Assembly (NCBI RefSeq): GCF_902364365.1
Contig: NZ_CABJDN010000011.1
Span: forward strand, 124,001 to 188,000
Direction of reading: 5' to 3'
Length of the DNA: 64,000 bases
From: Bacteroides intestinalis
GTDB lineage: Bacteria; Bacteroidota; Bacteroidia; Bacteroidales; Bacteroidaceae
A program made the translations under genes and the position numbers. Within the stretch, counting starts at the first letter, position 1. Every line of letters begins with the position of its first letter. The notes beneath the pieces are model-generated. The model had not been told where the DNA came from. It did no database searches and was given only the letters and a program-made list of their open reading frames with translations. This document shows, one piece after another, positions 14,994 through 25,059 of this stretch.

Positions 14994-17900
14994 TTATTGA
15001 ACGCTTGAGTTCATGGTAACTGAAAAACGATAGGTTCCGGACTGCAGTGCAAGCGAGATAGTCTTTCCCTTCTGCATGTACAAGCTAACTCCTTTCGCTT
15101 CTTTCCATATAGAATCTCCTTCTTTTAGAGTTCCCAAATCTATATCGGACAGCTTCAAAATAGCCGTAGTATTAGCAGGTACAGTAACTTCAAGATTCAG
15201 GACACCAGAATTCACCGCCCAGTTGGACACTATATTCCCATACATCGAATTATAATGTGAACGAACCTGCTGAGGCCCTTTCTCCGTGATCCAAGGTTCA
15301 ATGGTAAATTCCTTATAGCCGGCCTCCGGACGGCGGATTCCTCCTAAAGCCTCTATAAACCAGCTACCTATATACAAATAGGAACTATGCAGACCCGAAC
15401 CACGACATTGCCAATCTTCAAAGAATGTACCGTTGCCATGCTTCAGCATATCTCCCCAGCCGGGAAAATCTTCTTTGGTAGCCATCTCAAAAATCAAATC
15501 ATTACGATGATTATCCAATAGAGTGTGCAGCAGGAACGAACCGGCAGTAATGCCTCCCCAGAAATGTCCTTTGCGCTTTACCTGTATTTCTTGTTCAAGA
15601 CGTTTCCAGACTTTTGCTTTCAGATGCTTCGGGGGTAAATCGACCATCAATGCAATAGCCAGATAAGAAGGATAGCCATTCACGTAGCTATTATCTTTCG
15701 AATTGAAGAAAGTAGCATGGACAGCCTTACGCACTTTTGACGCCCGGTTCCGATAGGTGGAAGCTGCCTTTTCATTTCCCAACACATCGGCTATCTGTGC
15801 AGCAGTTTCAAGACTGTAAATCCAGTGACAGTTATTGAAGAATAAAGTTTCCCGAGTATCTCCAAGTGCTTTTCCCTGTTTCTCCATAGCCGACCTTTCC
15901 GGCCATGCATCCGGCCAGAGCCAGTCACCCAGAAAACTCCATTTACCTCCCCAACGTACCAACATATCATTCTGCGACTTGGTTTCTACAAAAGAAAGCC
16001 AGCGCTGAATAGTAGGAAAACTTTCTGAAAGAATACGTACATCACCATACTGACGATAAAACTCCCAAGGTAAAGTAATGCAGAAACCACTCCAGGATGG
16101 TCCGCCTCCACCAATGCGGGTAGGAGCGGTATAGGGAACATTCCCTTCGGGATCTTGTACATCACGCCAATCTTCCATCCATTTGTTATAAAAAGCCCCC
16201 AATTGATAATTTCCCAAAGCTGTGCGTGTAGTAGCCAGTGCATCTCCCCCGTAGCCACAACGCTCACGGTGAGGACAATCGACCACATAGTTACCCAAAC
16301 TAAGATTTTCAAACGTCCACAAAGTGGTACGATAAATATCATTTAACAGAGGAACATCACATTCAAATTCACCGCTCCGGCAATAATCCGGACGAATCAT
16401 CCAACCACGTATCTGGTCTAATTGCGGTTTATACCGGAGACCGGTAATTTGTATCCAACGTCCTGTCATATAATTAAAACGATTACAGAAGGTTCCTTTC
16501 CGTTTGGGACCGACTTTATAAATGCTATGTATACCATAGCTGCAAGCATCCTTTTCCCTTTCAGAAAATTGGAATACAATGGAATCACCGGGCTGGCCTT
16601 GGAGCTGCATCTCAAACCAGCCTGCATAATTGATTCCCATATCAACCCTATAGACTCCAGGACTTATCTCCTGAACAGAAAGTGGTTTTATTTCATCAAG
16701 TAACCGGTTAGGCTCTGTACGGTCAGATGATACTGTAACGTCGGTAGAATAAGCCTTTGCCATAGCCCAACCGGAATCATCAAACTCCGGAGTATTCCAC
16801 CCATCCTTCTCCAAAGCAGCATCATAACATTCTCCTTCAAAGTGATGCGCCTCCCAGTAACCTAACAAGGTATTGGGACTAGCATGAGTCTTCCAAGTAT
16901 TATCTGAAACAATTCGTAATTTCTTTCCGGAAGATAATGTGATCTCAGCTTGAGCCAATGCCATCGGAATAGCCGGCCTGTCCTTCTGCTGATAAGCCGG
17001 AAAAACAGCCCAGGAAGTGCCCAGCCACAAGGCAATAACATTAGTACCTTTTTTCAGATAGTTCCTGATATCATATGTCATGTAGCGGGCACGTGATTTA
17101 TGGTCCGTCACCGAAGGTGAAAGGACAGCATCCCCCACTTTCCGTCCATTGACATACAGTTCATGATAACCGATGGAAGCTACATAAATAATAGCATCCT
17201 GCGAAATTTCCGACAGTTCAAAGGTCTTGCGAAACCAAGGATCTGCCATTACATTATTCACCTTCTTGCCTCCTACACTCTGCGACTCCATTTCTGCACT
17301 GCCTATCCATCGTGCCGACCAATCGGCAGCAAATAGCCCCATACGCCAGTTCGCAGTAGTACTCCATGCCGACCAATGATTATGTTCGTCTGAGAAACGG
17401 ACTTTCCAGAAACATCTTTTTCCGGCAGACAAAGGCACTCCTTCATAAACAATATTCACCGACTCAGCCGAATTAACGCGACCGCTGTCCCAAAGATCTC
17501 CACGATCTGCATCGAGCAATTCCCGGGAGCTTGCTACAAGAATCTGATAAGCAGTCTGTCTCCGCCCGCGTGCCGGAACAGTGGCTCCCATTTTCCAACT
17601 CAAACGGGGTTGCTGTATGTCAATACCTAAAGGATTACTAAGATATTCACATCGCAAATCAAAAGGTTGGAGAGTGGCAATATTGGTGAAAGCCGTACTG
17701 CCGGTCAGTTCATCCCCCGGAAAAGCAATCTGCACTTCTCTGCCATTAAGAGTCAGACAAACTCTCTTCTGACTATAAAGCGGATCAGCAACCCAGATAT
17801 CATAATCAGTTCCCTTCTGCTCAAGATAGACAATCACCTGTTTATCAGCAGCCAGTGTAAGTCCCTCTCCTAAATCAATTATCCCCGGATGATAAAAAAC

Positions 17901-19757
17901 AACGGCATACTGATGATTCACCCTAACAGCCTGCACCGCAGAACTATTTTGAATAATCTTATAATTCTGTGTAGCTGCAAATGTCTGGAACTCCTTCAAA
18001 GACCTGTCAGGAACCACCATATACGCATACTTCCCTTCCTTAGCCTTTACACCATGACTAATCCAGAGATTAAAGATGTCAGCAGAAATCTTCTTTCCAC
18101 TTCCACTGATATTAATATCTTTCCAAGCCCCCGTTTGTTTCGGGCTGCTGACAGTTACATCTCCTCCTGAAGGAAATAAATAACCAACTTTATCATGATA
18201 TACCCAAGCCGGATTCTTTGCAGATGCATTTTCTTTGTAAACAGACGTAGTCCCTTCCTCTTTGCCAACTACCATTTCGCCTTTAAAAAGGCACTGATTA
18301 ACAGTTGTAACCACTTCTTCGGGAGCATTTGACGCAATATCTGTTCCTAAACACAAAAGCACATCATTCATAAAAAAGTAAGCTTTCTTAGCCTTTACAC
18401 CCTTATAGCAATGCTCATAAGCAATGACTCCATTCTTGCCATTACTTACACCACCTCCATACCGGTTTTTTCCGAACAGATATCCTTCAAGACGGGCAGA
18501 GTCTGGATGTTGGATAGCTGTAGTACCCGGTATTTTATTCCAATTCCATATAGGGAAGATACCCCCATATTCTTTTCCGGAAGTAAGGATATTCGTAGCA
18601 CCAAGCGGCAAGTTATAGCCTTTGAGGTTCTCATTATTGAGCATTTCGGTTCCATTGGTCCGGGTAGAAATCACCTTAGCTGAAAGATAATAGCCAGCAC
18701 CGTGCTGAACCATTATGTCCGATTTCCAGAAGTACTTATTGCCGGGAGCAGGAAAGGGAGCACCGGAAAGGTGTTTCTTCCAAGCCGAATAATCAGCAAC
18801 ACGTTCAGGATCATTCTGTTCCATGTATTCCAGTGTGACAGGAGAAATATTACTCAATCCTTCTGAACGTGATATATTACGACCGATTGCACCAAAATCA
18901 AACGTTTCCCGATAACCCAACAACCGATGACCACCCATCAGGAGATTAATAAATATCTCTTTCTTCTCTTGTGTAAAATAAGATTCAAAGACAGTTCCTT
19001 TCACCAACCGTAAATAATATGCAATATCATCTACATACGATAAACCATAACCGCCAGAATATAATTGGGGACGATGCTGATGGAAACTGCCATCCACCTT
19101 AATACCTTCGTCGCCTTGTTCCGGAACAATCTTAATAGTAGAAGCTATGGACTCAATTCCGGTTCGTATCAGCTCTATATTATCTTCAATACATCCCTTA
19201 TGAATAGTAACGGCAGATACCCATGTACGGTTTTTGCCTTTATGTCCTTTATTTCCAGTCAAATCCTGTAGATAAGAAGAATAATGCAATAGCTTCTTTT
19301 CACTAATTTTGCCTTTCAGCAGAATTAACGGAACCATGTAGTCCTGGGGAGCACCAATATCACCGAACCACCAGTTCCTGGATTTAGGACGTACTTTATA
19401 CCAGTAATCGATACCTGCAACGATTTGTTTCAACAGTTTTCCTGAATTATAATACTTATTTCCAGGTTTCCGATATGCAATAGCCATTGATTTCAACCGT
19501 TTCAAATGAGAACCGGCCGGATAAAAAGAACCTTCGTGTACAGTTACATAATCCAGATCCGGAAAACTTCCGTCCGAGCGTAACGCACTCGCATAACCCG
19601 CTATTATGTCCTCATCCACCTTCGTTTCCAAATAGGAAGCGACCAGCCTCCCTGTCATTTCGTCCACTTCCTTTTGCGCATCAACTTGCACCTCTTTAGC
19701 CTCAGCCAAAGAGCAACAAAGATAAAGCAAACAGAATATTAGTTTCAAGCATTTCAT
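14994..19757 (-). CDS. PL8 polysaccharide lyase fused to GH78 alpha-L-rhamnosidase
   Basis: About 1587 residues from the preferred ATG at 19757; longer starts overlap the upstream gene. A signal peptide (MKCLKLIFCLLYLCC...) is followed by a PL8-type lyase (about 20-690). Its catalytic set is visible: Asn in GKNRTWVSAV (~176), His and Tyr in HRPQLYSGGY (~228/237), and Arg in IGRNISR. From about residue 700 (LRCEYLSNPLGID) a complete GH78 begins, with DCPHRERCGYGGD and the second Glu in TFFEDW. Both halves have separate relatives in this window (PL8 at 42.3 kb, GH78 at 35.3 kb), which makes the fusion clear. It would cleave next to uronic acid by beta-elimination and remove rhamnose. It ends the half-A operon. 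Confidence 0.9.
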   Translation of the reverse strand: MKCLKLIFCLLYLCCSLAEAKEVQVDAQKEVDEMTGRLVASYLETKVDEDIIAGYASALRSDGSFPDLDYVTVHEGSFYPAGSHLKRLKSMAIAYRKPGNKYYNSGKLLKQIVAGIDYWYKVRPKSRNWWFGDIGAPQDYMVPLILLKGKISEKKLLHYSSYLQDLTGNKGHKGKNRTWVSAVTIHKGCIEDNIELIRTGIESIASTIKIVPEQGDEGIKVDGSFHQHRPQLYSGGYGLSYVDDIAYYLRLVKGTVFESYFTQEKKEIFINLLMGGHRLLGYRETFDFGAIGRNISRSEGLSNISPVTLEYMEQNDPERVADYSAWKKHLSGAPFPAPGNKYFWKSDIMVQHGAGYYLSAKVISTRTNGTEMLNNENLKGYNLPLGATNILTSGKEYGGIFPIWNWNKIPGTTAIQHPDSARLEGYLFGKNRYGGGVSNGKNGVIAYEHCYKGVKAKKAYFFMNDVLLCLGTDIASNAPEEVVTTVNQCLFKGEMVVGKEEGTTSVYKENASAKNPAWVYHDKVGYLFPSGGDVTVSSPKQTGAWKDINISGSGKKISADIFNLWISHGVKAKEGKYAYMVVPDRSLKEFQTFAATQNYKIIQNSSAVQAVRVNHQYAVVFYHPGIIDLGEGLTLAADKQVIVYLEQKGTDYDIWVADPLYSQKRVCLTLNGREVQIAFPGDELTGSTAFTNIATLQPFDLRCEYLSNPLGIDIQQPRLSWKMGATVPARGRRQTAYQILVASSRELLDADRGDLWDSGRVNSAESVNIVYEGVPLSAGKRCFWKVRFSDEHNHWSAWSTTANWRMGLFAADWSARWIGSAEMESQSVGGKKVNNVMADPWFRKTFELSEISQDAIIYVASIGYHELYVNGRKVGDAVLSPSVTDHKSRARYMTYDIRNYLKKGTNVIALWLGTSWAVFPAYQQKDRPAIPMALAQAEITLSSGKKLRIVSDNTWKTHASPNTLLGYWEAHHFEGECYDAALEKDGWNTPEFDDSGWAMAKAYSTDVTVSSDRTEPNRLLDEIKPLSVQEISPGVYRVDMGINYAGWFEMQLQGQPGDSIVFQFSEREKDACSYGIHSIYKVGPKRKGTFCNRFNYMTGRWIQITGLRYKPQLDQIRGWMIRPDYCRSGEFECDVPLLNDIYRTTLWTFENLSLGNYVVDCPHRERCGYGGDALATTRTALGNYQLGAFYNKWMEDWRDVQDPEGNVPYTAPTRIGGGGPSWSGFCITLPWEFYRQYGDVRILSESFPTIQRWLSFVETKSQNDMLVRWGGKWSFLGDWLWPDAWPERSAMEKQGKALGDTRETLFFNNCHWIYSLETAAQIADVLGNEKAASTYRNRASKVRKAVHATFFNSKDNSYVNGYPSYLAIALMVDLPPKHLKAKVWKRLEQEIQVKRKGHFWGGITAGSFLLHTLLDNHRNDLIFEMATKEDFPGWGDMLKHGNGTFFEDWQCRGSGLHSSYLYIGSWFIEALGGIRRPEAGYKEFTIEPWITEKGPQQVRSHYNSMYGNIVSNWAVNSGVLNLEVTVPANTTAILKLSDIDLGTLKEGDSIWKEAKGVSLYMQKGKTISLALQSGTYRFSVTMNSSVQ

Positions 19758-19767
19758 AAACATACTC

Positions 19768-21231
19768 CTATTTATCCAGATACTTACCATCAGCTACTAT
19801 CCCTGAGCTATGCACTGTACGAATAAATTTCGCATCAGCAGGAGCGGCACCTTTACATTGGTTCAGTTCTGCCCCGACAACATCATCCAGAAAGAATAAC
19901 GGACGTACATCGGGCTTCATCGCATCAAAACGTACATTATTAAATCTCACATTCCTGGCATGGCGTACATAGAAACCGGCAGCCGGTAATGTATTACCAA
20001 ACATTCGATTCTCAGGATAGCTTTTAGTCATTTCCGGAACGGGTTTATTAACCATGTCCGAGGTCCCGCCCCCCGGATAGCTGATTTGCACGTTATTGAT
20101 CGAAACATTTTCTACATAGCTTGTCTCCACACCAGTTATTGAACAGGCTATCAGGCTTTCTGCGGTTGCTACAATGTTGCTGATATTTATATTCTTCAAT
20201 ACACCACCCTCTTTCCGGTAAGTGCGGTGTCTGTCTCCCAAACGGATGAATATGGGAGTCTGGACATCGCGCATAGAAATATTGGAAACGGTGATGCCAT
20301 CAATAATGCCTCCATCAACCATTTCTATGGCAACACCCGAAATAACGGTAACATCGGCCGAAATATGTTCAAGCTGTTTACTCCAATGACGAATATTATC
20401 TTCCGCTGCCCGGCGAACAACACAATTGGAAACCGCGATGTTCCGGTAGCCTCCATGAGAGGCAGTACCAAATTTAATTGCATTGCAATTACTTGCTGTG
20501 ACACAATTCGTAACCGTTATGTTCTCGCAAAAATCAGGATGGTCACTCTTGAAACAAATGGCATCATCTTCCACATCAATGTAGCAATCGGATATAGTCG
20601 CATTCTTAGCATCTATATCAAGCCCGTCATTATTATAATTACAATGACTGAATACCTTCAAGCCACGGATAGTTACATCTTCACATTTCTCATAATGCTG
20701 CACCCAATAGGCAGAATTACGGAGAGTGACATCGGTCACAACGATACCCTGACACTCTACAAAATAGATTATCTTAGGGCGTTTCGGTCCGCCGTCCGCA
20801 TCATTGCCGAATTGAAACGCTTTATTTCCACCTTGTCCGTCAATCGTTCCGAATCCGGTAATCGAGATATTCTTCTGTCCACGTGCAAACAAAAGTCCGG
20901 AAGACTGATTCATATTACCATCCTTGAAGGGAAAAGCATGATCATAATCCGACAAACGTGTACTCCCCAACAATAAAGTGCCAAAATCCAGATGAAGGTT
21001 CACATTTGATTTCAGTTCAATGGGACGTATCAAATAAGATCCGGATGGTATCAAAACAGTTCCGCCTCCTTTCTTCGAACATTCATCTACGGCTTTCTGT
21101 ATAATAATTGTATTATCCGTTACACCATCTCCTTTAGCTCCACGCTTAGTCACATCAATTGTTCCGGCTATAAGGGAAGAAGAAAACAGCAAAGATATTG
21201 CAAACAAGACTATATTACATCTATTCATCAT
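19768..21231 (-). CDS. GH28 polygalacturonase-family hydrolase
   Basis: About 487 residues from MMNRCNIVLF, with a signal peptide (about 1-22). The right-handed beta-helix begins with IDVTKRGAKGDGVTDNT, a standard GH28 opening. The catalytic region has NNDGLDID and DDAICFKS, then KFGTASHGGYRN. GH28 enzymes cut galacturonic acid linkages or related exo-linkages. The relative here has the short active-site variant seen in exo-acting Bacteroides enzymes, so the exact sugar is uncertain. The gene lies between GH88 and the PL8-GH78 fusion with gaps of only about 10 bases, in one operon. Confidence 0.85.
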   Translation of the reverse strand: MMNRCNIVLFAISLLFSSSLIAGTIDVTKRGAKGDGVTDNTIIIQKAVDECSKKGGGTVLIPSGSYLIRPIELKSNVNLHLDFGTLLLGSTRLSDYDHAFPFKDGNMNQSSGLLFARGQKNISITGFGTIDGQGGNKAFQFGNDADGGPKRPKIIYFVECQGIVVTDVTLRNSAYWVQHYEKCEDVTIRGLKVFSHCNYNNDGLDIDAKNATISDCYIDVEDDAICFKSDHPDFCENITVTNCVTASNCNAIKFGTASHGGYRNIAVSNCVVRRAAEDNIRHWSKQLEHISADVTVISGVAIEMVDGGIIDGITVSNISMRDVQTPIFIRLGDRHRTYRKEGGVLKNINISNIVATAESLIACSITGVETSYVENVSINNVQISYPGGGTSDMVNKPVPEMTKSYPENRMFGNTLPAAGFYVRHARNVRFNNVRFDAMKPDVRPLFFLDDVVGAELNQCKGAAPADAKFIRTVHSSGIVADGKYLDK

Positions 21232-21244
21232 GATATCATTGTTT

Positions 21245-22435
21245 TTAGGGTTTATCATTTAAAGATTTATATCGGCACAAAGCCTCTACATAGTAATAAT
21301 CAGCATAGGTCAAAGGCATATCTATCTCTGTACCAGAAGGGATGTTCCCTACCGAATGTTTCAGAATGAATCCGCCGTTAGTTCCCTCCTCTGCCGTATA
21401 TGCCGGTGAGGATAATGTCTGGAGCATTTTTTCGGCTGCCTTATAATATTTCTTAGCCCGTTCTCCAGATACATACTGAGATAGTTCCAATAATCCCGAA
21501 CAGTTGATAGCTGCCGCAGAAGCATCACGCAAAGCATCCGGTATATCAGGAGCATTATAATCCCAGTAAGGAATCAGGTCTTTGGGCATATTAGGATGGT
21601 TCAACGTAAATTCTGCTATTTTTATAGCTTGCTCCAGATATTTCCGGTCTTTGGTAAAACGGTACATCATTGTATAGCCATACAATCCCCAAGCCTGTCC
21701 ACGAGCCCAAGCAGATTTTTCGGAAAAGCCCTGCCCGGCTTGGTAGTGCTTTATTTCACCGGTCACCGGGTTATAATTCAATCCATGATAAAGACTATTG
21801 TCCGCCCGGAAGTGATTCTTCAAAGTTGTATCGGCATGCTTCACAGCAATATCATAAAATGTGCTGTCTCCTGTGGCCTGAGTAGCCCAGAAAAGCAATT
21901 CCAGGTTCATCATATTATCAATGATAACGACATAGTCATCCGGTTTGCGATTATGTGATTTAATACAGCCTACCACGGGGCTGAAACGGGAAATCAACGA
22001 ACGGGCGCTGTTCACCATAATATCTTTATACTCAGGTTTCGGAACAATGCGGTTAGCATTGCCATAACTGCAATACATCATAAAACCGACATCATGTGTA
22101 TTCACATTGTATTGTTCCGGTTCCAGCAGTTTCAGCATACGTACTCCTTCAGCATACAACTCCTTATTCCCTGTATTCTCGTACAGATAGAACAGAGTTC
22201 CGGGATAAAAGCCGCTACACCACCATTCCGAGTTACTGGTTTTCAGACGTTGCATGTGTTTGTCATACGTCTTAGGGAACTGGTTACTTCCCTGCAGTTC
22301 ACCCCTCATATAGAGATATTGACGAGCAGCATGCTCTAATGCTTTATCTACTTTTACCTTACCACCGGCGAATAAATCACCGGAAGAAAAAAAACTAATT
22401 AGAATCGTAGCAAACAATAATGTACTCTTTTTCAT
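21245..22435 (-). CDS. GH88 unsaturated glucuronyl hydrolase
   Basis: 396 residues with a signal peptide (about 1-22). The (alpha/alpha)6-barrel motifs are clear: SEWWCSGFYPGTLFYLYE, NTHDVGFMMYCSYGN (with the first catalytic-type Asp), VVIIDNMMNLELLFWA (second Asp), and WARGQAWGLYGY. The family removes the delta-4,5-unsaturated uronic acid left at the non-reducing end by a lyase. That matches the PL8 domains encoded in the same locus. GH105 was considered, but these motifs fit GH88 better. It lies 25 bases after the beta-mannosidase-like gene in the half-A operon. Confidence 0.88.
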   Translation of the reverse strand: MKKSTLLFATILISFFSSGDLFAGGKVKVDKALEHAARQYLYMRGELQGSNQFPKTYDKHMQRLKTSNSEWWCSGFYPGTLFYLYENTGNKELYAEGVRMLKLLEPEQYNVNTHDVGFMMYCSYGNANRIVPKPEYKDIMVNSARSLISRFSPVVGCIKSHNRKPDDYVVIIDNMMNLELLFWATQATGDSTFYDIAVKHADTTLKNHFRADNSLYHGLNYNPVTGEIKHYQAGQGFSEKSAWARGQAWGLYGYTMMYRFTKDRKYLEQAIKIAEFTLNHPNMPKDLIPYWDYNAPDIPDALRDASAAAINCSGLLELSQYVSGERAKKYYKAAEKMLQTLSSPAYTAEEGTNGGFILKHSVGNIPSGTEIDMPLTYADYYYVEALCRYKSLNDKP

Positions 22436-22460
22436 GGTTATATTTTAAATTTATATTCTA

Positions 22461-25055
22461 TTATTCCACTGCATCCGAGAAAGAAGTGACCTGCAATCTT
22501 TCGGCAAACTGCAGCGAAGATAGTTTAGTAGTCACTTTAACCGTAACCGGTTTACCAGGTAAAATATCCATATAATTATCGGATATGAAATTGTCGATAT
22601 CTCCTTGGAGTGACAAGAAAACCCCTCTCGCAAACACATCACAAGACAAAGTCACCTCATAACCCCCTTCTACCGGAACAAAGTCTTTATTAATCCGGGC
22701 CCCTGCATAATGCATATCTTTTTGCTTTGCCAGAAAATAATCATTAGTATACTCTGTTCCCGTTTTATCCTTATAAAGAACGTGTATAACCACATCTTCT
22801 TTTTTCTCTCCATTCAATAATCCATCCACTGTTTCCTTCCATACGACTGTACTTGTATTAGCCGGAACAGTTATCTGTTTCTTGAATTCTTTCACTACTC
22901 CACTACCATCCAGCCTGAGCATACAGACCGTTAATTTACCAGAAGTACTTTTCAGCCTGTCCGATACCATATGTATCTGCAATATATTTTCCTTTTCTAT
23001 TGGCGACACCAGCAAATCGGCGAAAGACTTTACCGTAAAATAATGCTGCGCTTTCCAACGCCCGTAATAATCACGACTGGACCAGGATGCCACCGGCCAG
23101 CAGTCATTATGCTGCCATACCAACGACCCCATACAATAGGGCATATCCCTCCGATGTGCCTCCATAGCCATTTTCATAGCATCAGCCTGCAAAAGCTGGC
23201 TCATATAGGTAAACGAACGGAAATCTTTCGGCTGACGGTATTCCGATACAAGGAAATCATTGATACGCTTATTAGCTGCTGTTCCCCCTCGCTGATGCGA
23301 CATCATTACTTCCGAAGTCAGATTCCAATCCTCAGGTAAAGGTGCATACCGTTTGATTGACTCGAATTCCGGAAATGATTGGAAACCATACTCACTGAAG
23401 AAACGGCTCCGCTCATGATTAAATTCAGAAAGAGGTTTCAGCCCTTGCCAGACTTCCCAATAGTGCATATCACCCACCGTGTGATTGCGTGTTCCCTTGT
23501 CATCTGAATAAGGAGACGACTTACGGTAACACGCACCCGGATGGAATTCTTCTACCACAGCCGGCAACGTCACAAAATACTGATCCTTGAACTGTTTCCA
23601 TATAATATCCGAATAAGCAGGATTTTGTTTGTCATATGTCTTTTTCCAATTCCAGTTGAACCAGGCATCCAAACATTCATTATTACCACACCAGAGGGCT
23701 ATACAACTATGGTTGCGCAAGTGTCGTACATTATCAATGGCTTCCCTGCGAATGCTTTCCAGCAATTCGCCTTCGGCGGGAAATACGCTGCACGCAAACA
23801 TGAAGTCTTGCCAGATTAAAATACCGTACTTATCACACAAGTCATAAAAGATATCTTTCTCATAAACTCCGCCACCCCACACGCGTAGCATATTCATATT
23901 TGCACTGACTGCATCCCGGATTGTTTTTTCATAAATGGAATCGGTAACACGAGTCAGAAAGTTATCACAAGGAATATAATTCGCTCCTTTGGCAAACAAA
24001 GGTTTTCCATTTAGTTCAAAATAAAAGCTTTCACCATATTCGTCAGGAGCCGTTACCACTTTCAATGAACGGATCCCCAGTTTTTCTTCTGTTATATCTA
24101 TTTGCTTTCCATTCAGTTCCAGTGTTGTAGCAAAGTCGTATAAGAAAGGTTCTCCCAAACCATTAGTCCACCATAACCGGGGCTTCTTCATGGTAAAAGA
24201 TACCGGAATTTTATTCAAACCTTTATTCAAACGAATCAATTTCCGGCACTCGGCGCGATTATCCGTACGATTAATCACAGTTACCTTTGCTTCTGTCTCC
24301 TTATCTGCCAATACTTCTACCGTGACATCCACTACGGCCCGCTGGGCTGTCACCGACTGCTGATTATAAAAAACATCATTTATCCGAGCCTCATCCCATG
24401 CTTCCAGGCTAACGGCCCTCCAGATACCCGAAGTAACCAAACGAGGTCCCCAGTCCCAACCAAAATGATAACCCGCTTTACGAACAAACACTCCGACCTT
24501 GCGGTTAAGCAAACCTCCATTCTCGGACTGGTCATTCGAACTGCGATACTGGAAAGGAACAGCTTCCCATTTCGGCATAGCTATCTTAATGGGAGAATGC
24601 AAATAAACCTGCAATTCATTGCCATGCTCTTTTAAGAGAGAACGGACATCCGCCTGCCATTTACAAAACATATTATCAGCAGAAAGAATCTTCTTTCCGT
24701 TCAATGTTACATCAGCATACGTATCCAGTCCCTCAAAATGTAGCACAATATTCTTCTTTGCCAGCAACTCAGGGGTTACATCAAACGTCGTCCGATAAAT
24801 CCAGTCTTCTTTATCCACCCACTGCACACCGCGCTCATTGAGCCTGTAAAAAGGATCATCTATCAGTTTGTTATCCATCAGGTCTGTATGAACTGTTCCT
24901 GGAACAGTGGCTGCATACCAGTTAGTCCCCCTCGCCTGCCGGAAGTTCCATCCTTCATGCAGGTACTGACGGACAGGCTGCGCATTGACTGCTGTAAACA
25001 GAAATAGCAAATTCAATAAGGCTATCCAGGTTCTTTTCTTTACTTTCGTCTTCAT
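22461..25055 (-). CDS. GH2 beta-mannosidase-like enzyme
   Basis: 864 residues with a signal peptide (about 1-25). Domains run as sugar-binding jelly roll, immunoglobulin-like, TIM barrel (about 300-620) and C-terminal beta domains. WKFQ-type opening GWNFRQARGTNWYAATVPGT and FGWDWGPRLVTSGIW are typical of beta-mannosidases. The acid/base Glu is in WCGNNECLDAW and the nucleophile Glu in FSEYGFQSFPEF. It would release terminal beta-mannose from oligosaccharides in the periplasm. It is 4 bases downstream of a second GH2 gene and followed by GH88. Confidence 0.87.
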   Translation of the reverse strand: MKTKVKKRTWIALLNLLFLFTAVNAQPVRQYLHEGWNFRQARGTNWYAATVPGTVHTDLMDNKLIDDPFYRLNERGVQWVDKEDWIYRTTFDVTPELLAKKNIVLHFEGLDTYADVTLNGKKILSADNMFCKWQADVRSLLKEHGNELQVYLHSPIKIAMPKWEAVPFQYRSSNDQSENGGLLNRKVGVFVRKAGYHFGWDWGPRLVTSGIWRAVSLEAWDEARINDVFYNQQSVTAQRAVVDVTVEVLADKETEAKVTVINRTDNRAECRKLIRLNKGLNKIPVSFTMKKPRLWWTNGLGEPFLYDFATTLELNGKQIDITEEKLGIRSLKVVTAPDEYGESFYFELNGKPLFAKGANYIPCDNFLTRVTDSIYEKTIRDAVSANMNMLRVWGGGVYEKDIFYDLCDKYGILIWQDFMFACSVFPAEGELLESIRREAIDNVRHLRNHSCIALWCGNNECLDAWFNWNWKKTYDKQNPAYSDIIWKQFKDQYFVTLPAVVEEFHPGACYRKSSPYSDDKGTRNHTVGDMHYWEVWQGLKPLSEFNHERSRFFSEYGFQSFPEFESIKRYAPLPEDWNLTSEVMMSHQRGGTAANKRINDFLVSEYRQPKDFRSFTYMSQLLQADAMKMAMEAHRRDMPYCMGSLVWQHNDCWPVASWSSRDYYGRWKAQHYFTVKSFADLLVSPIEKENILQIHMVSDRLKSTSGKLTVCMLRLDGSGVVKEFKKQITVPANTSTVVWKETVDGLLNGEKKEDVVIHVLYKDKTGTEYTNDYFLAKQKDMHYAGARINKDFVPVEGGYEVTLSCDVFARGVFLSLQGDIDNFISDNYMDILPGKPVTVKVTTKLSSLQFAERLQVTSFSDAVE

Positions 25056-25059
25056 TTCT

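Noticed and set aside
21245..22435. GH105 unsaturated rhamnogalacturonyl hydrolase
   Set aside because: WWCSGFYPG, THDVGF and IIDNMMNLELL fit GH88 better; GH105 is related, so a small doubt remains.
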